Shown here one piece after another: positions 62,324-64,000 of a DNA stretch of 64,000 nt. Below the pieces are notes generated by a model. The model was not told where the DNA came from. It did not search any database and saw only the letters and a program-made list of their open reading frames with translations. Source of the DNA: Parapristionchus giblindavisi. Its lineage: Eukaryota > Nematoda > Chromadorea > Rhabditida > Diplogasteridae. The translations under genes were made by a program, and so were the position numbers. Location: positions 186,001 to 250,000 of the forward strand of contig CALSFV010000280.1 of NCBI GenBank assembly GCA_943737045.1, given 5' to 3'. Numbering within the stretch: position 1 is the stretch's first letter; every line of letters starts with the position of its first letter.

Positions 62324-62823
62324 ACTTTTGCAATTTTTTCAAATTATTTTTGATATTTTTTCCGATTTTCCAAGCCATATCCATATAACCTGTTGCTGTT
62401 TGTGCTACTTATGAAGCGAAACTAAAAATATCTAGGGCATGATGGACAAATAACAGAGTTAGACACCTTTTTTATAGCATTATCTGAGCTTTATAACTCA
62501 AATACAGTACTTTCATGCGGGTCGTTGTGTGTTGCTACAGCAATTGGTGTGTTGATCTATCAATACATGTACACACCATCATAAGTTTATTGATTGGATC
62601 GGATGTTCGGAGTGACAAAAACGCAGAGATAAACTCGCGTGATATCCATTCTTTTGCTGTAAATGAGGGAGAAATTGAAATTGAATATATAATCACTTCT
62701 TGTCAGATCACTACAACACCTACACATACAATTGTTTGATTAGTGGTAAAGAAAGGAGCGGCAACCAAACCCGTCTGACATTGGCCGCGCAAACCAAATA
62801 GGTCACATCTGTCAGTAGTCAAT

Positions 62824-62944
62824 ACTATCTCTGGATCCTCTGCAATTATCCGAGAAAATCTTTCGCCTTTTACTAAAGATTTCCGTGCAGAGGATCAAAC
62901 TATGAGTATTACTCATTTTTTGGAATCCCCTCGAAAGAGCGGGG
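62824..62944 (+). ncRNA. U5: U5 snRNA gene, copy 36
   Basis: A121G at the last base (CGGGG for CGGGA), which weakens the closing pair of the 3' hairpin to T-G. Confidence 0.93.
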
Positions 62945-63374
62945 TAATAAATAGGAAAACAGAAAACATTTATAACAGTTCTATAATTCATCAATGCGTT
63001 TCTTAGAAAGCGAATGAGTGAAATTTTTGATCCCTCGGCTCTGTTTGACAGAGTAAGGATCAAAGATCAGAATGCTGTTGTTAGGATAAAATTAGATTTA
63101 TTATTTTTTTAAATTCATAATTCAGGTTTTTTTGCATAAGACATCAATCTCTTTATTTCAGAATCAGTTGAAAAGTAATCGATGATAGCTCATCGTACAC
63201 TTGTACGACTAAATTTACAAGTAAAACTGAAAAAATCAATGAATAAACGAACCGAATAAATCAATAAGTGAACGGAATCAATCGATAACTGAGGAATGAT
63301 TATTAAGGCAATGTATAAATGGATATATGGACATATTGGGTGATGGACGTTATTTTTACAAGATCATACAAGCG

Positions 63375-63528
63375 GATTTCATACGAGCGGAAGGAAGATC
63401 GGATTTGTGAAATCGAAGACGCGCATATGAAGATCAACGTCGGTGTTCTGGGACTGTCGGAAGTAAGAAGAGCTTTTTCCCCATGCACATCAGAGTCCTA
63501 CTCTTGATAAATGTGTTTTAAATCGTAA
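63375..63528 (+). mobile_element. LINE-endonuclease-like fragment, B unit 43
   Basis: Same insertion at the same site. Confidence 0.45.
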
Positions 63529-63676
63529 ATCATACAAGCGAATGAGGGAAGTTTTCGATCCCTCGGCTCTATAAGGATCAAAGATCAAAGATCAAAATTT
63601 TTTGTCAATTTCTCAATCTATACGTTCACTGGTGGTGAGTAGCGAATAGTCCCCAAGCTCGCACACTCTCTATCTC

Positions 63677-63794
63677 GCTTACGACCATACCTCGTTGAGA
63701 ACACGGCATCCCGTCCGATCTGCCAAGTTAAGCAACGGTGGGCCCAGTTAGTACTTGGATCGGAGACGGCTTGGGAATCCTGGGTGTTGTAAGC
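63677..63794 (+). rRNA. 5S: 5S rRNA gene, copy 43
   Basis: Consensus gene with the type A-like 3' flank. The window ends before its U5 partner. Confidence 0.98.
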
Positions 63795-64000
63795 ACTTTT
63801 GCAATTTTTTCAAATTATTTTTGATATTTTTTCCGATTTTCCAAGCCATATCCATCTAACCTGTTGCTGTTTGTGCTACTTATGAAGCGAAACTAAAAAT
63901 ATCTAGGGCATGATGGACAAATAACAGAGTTAGACACCTTTTTTATAGCATTATCTGAGCTTTATAACTCAAATACAGTACTTTCATGCGGGTCGTTGTG

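Larger units (their letters stand above)
52642..64000 (+). repeat. Type B 5S-U5 tandem array
   Basis: Eight 5S units with a very regular 1471-1473 bp period run off the right edge. Compared with type A, the ATT microsatellite is gone, two of the three internal spacer modules are fused into one, a 154-bp fragment is inserted upstream of each 5S, and many point differences fill the spacers. The U5 gene and its upstream block are unchanged. The 3' flank of 5S occurs in two versions: copies 36, 40 and 41 have one, and copies 37-39, 42 and 43 have a type A-like one. Confidence 0.93.

Noticed and set aside
52509..63063. 83-codon minus-strand frames in type B units
   Set aside because: They run antisense through the U5 gene, which explains their conservation.

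Overview
The window is a eukaryotic tandem array of small RNA genes with no convincing protein gene. It holds 43 copies of a 118-nt 5S ribosomal RNA gene (42 uninterrupted, one split by a transposon) and 36 copies of a U5 spliceosomal snRNA gene. All lie head to tail on the + strand. The 3' half of the 5S gene closely resembles the 5S rRNA of Caenorhabditis as I remember it, so a nematode is the most likely source. The species cannot be named. The DNA is AT-rich and the longest open frames are shadows of repeats.

Layout. Type A units run from 1 to about 52,640, in sub-blocks that share private variants: 5S copies 1-2; copies 3-17 (period mostly exactly 1485 bp); copies 18-19; copies 20-25 (six 1078-1081 bp units that have lost U5 by a 407-bp deletion); copies 26-29; copies 30-35. 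Type B units (about 1472 bp) run from about 52,640 to the end, with 5S copies 36-43. Their spacers are diverged, but the U5 gene and a block about 45-75 bp upstream of it are unchanged. A complete type A unit reads: ATT microsatellite, spacer modules, 5S gene, about 490 bp of spacer, U5 gene, an 18-bp hairpin, a spacer module, and the next microsatellite.

Insertions break the regularity. A 2-kb near-perfect palindrome with a tRNA-like core lies at 39,094-41,080. A 366-bp element with 7-bp target duplications occurs at the same site in two neighbouring units (42,971 and 44,838). A 468-bp TTAA-flanked MITE with a minus-strand tRNA-like region splits 5S copy 34 (49,997-50,464). A 154-bp fragment with a short peptide resembling a LINE endonuclease is fixed in all eight type B units.

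Function. 5S rRNA (RNA polymerase III, internal promoter) serves the large ribosomal subunit. U5 snRNA (expected RNA polymerase II, upstream PSE-like element, Sm-binding site) serves the spliceosome. Physical linkage probably reflects shared concerted evolution rather than co-transcription, because each gene has its own signals. The most notable features are the 5S-U5 linkage, the amplified U5-less sub-block, and the switch of unit type inside a U5 gene.
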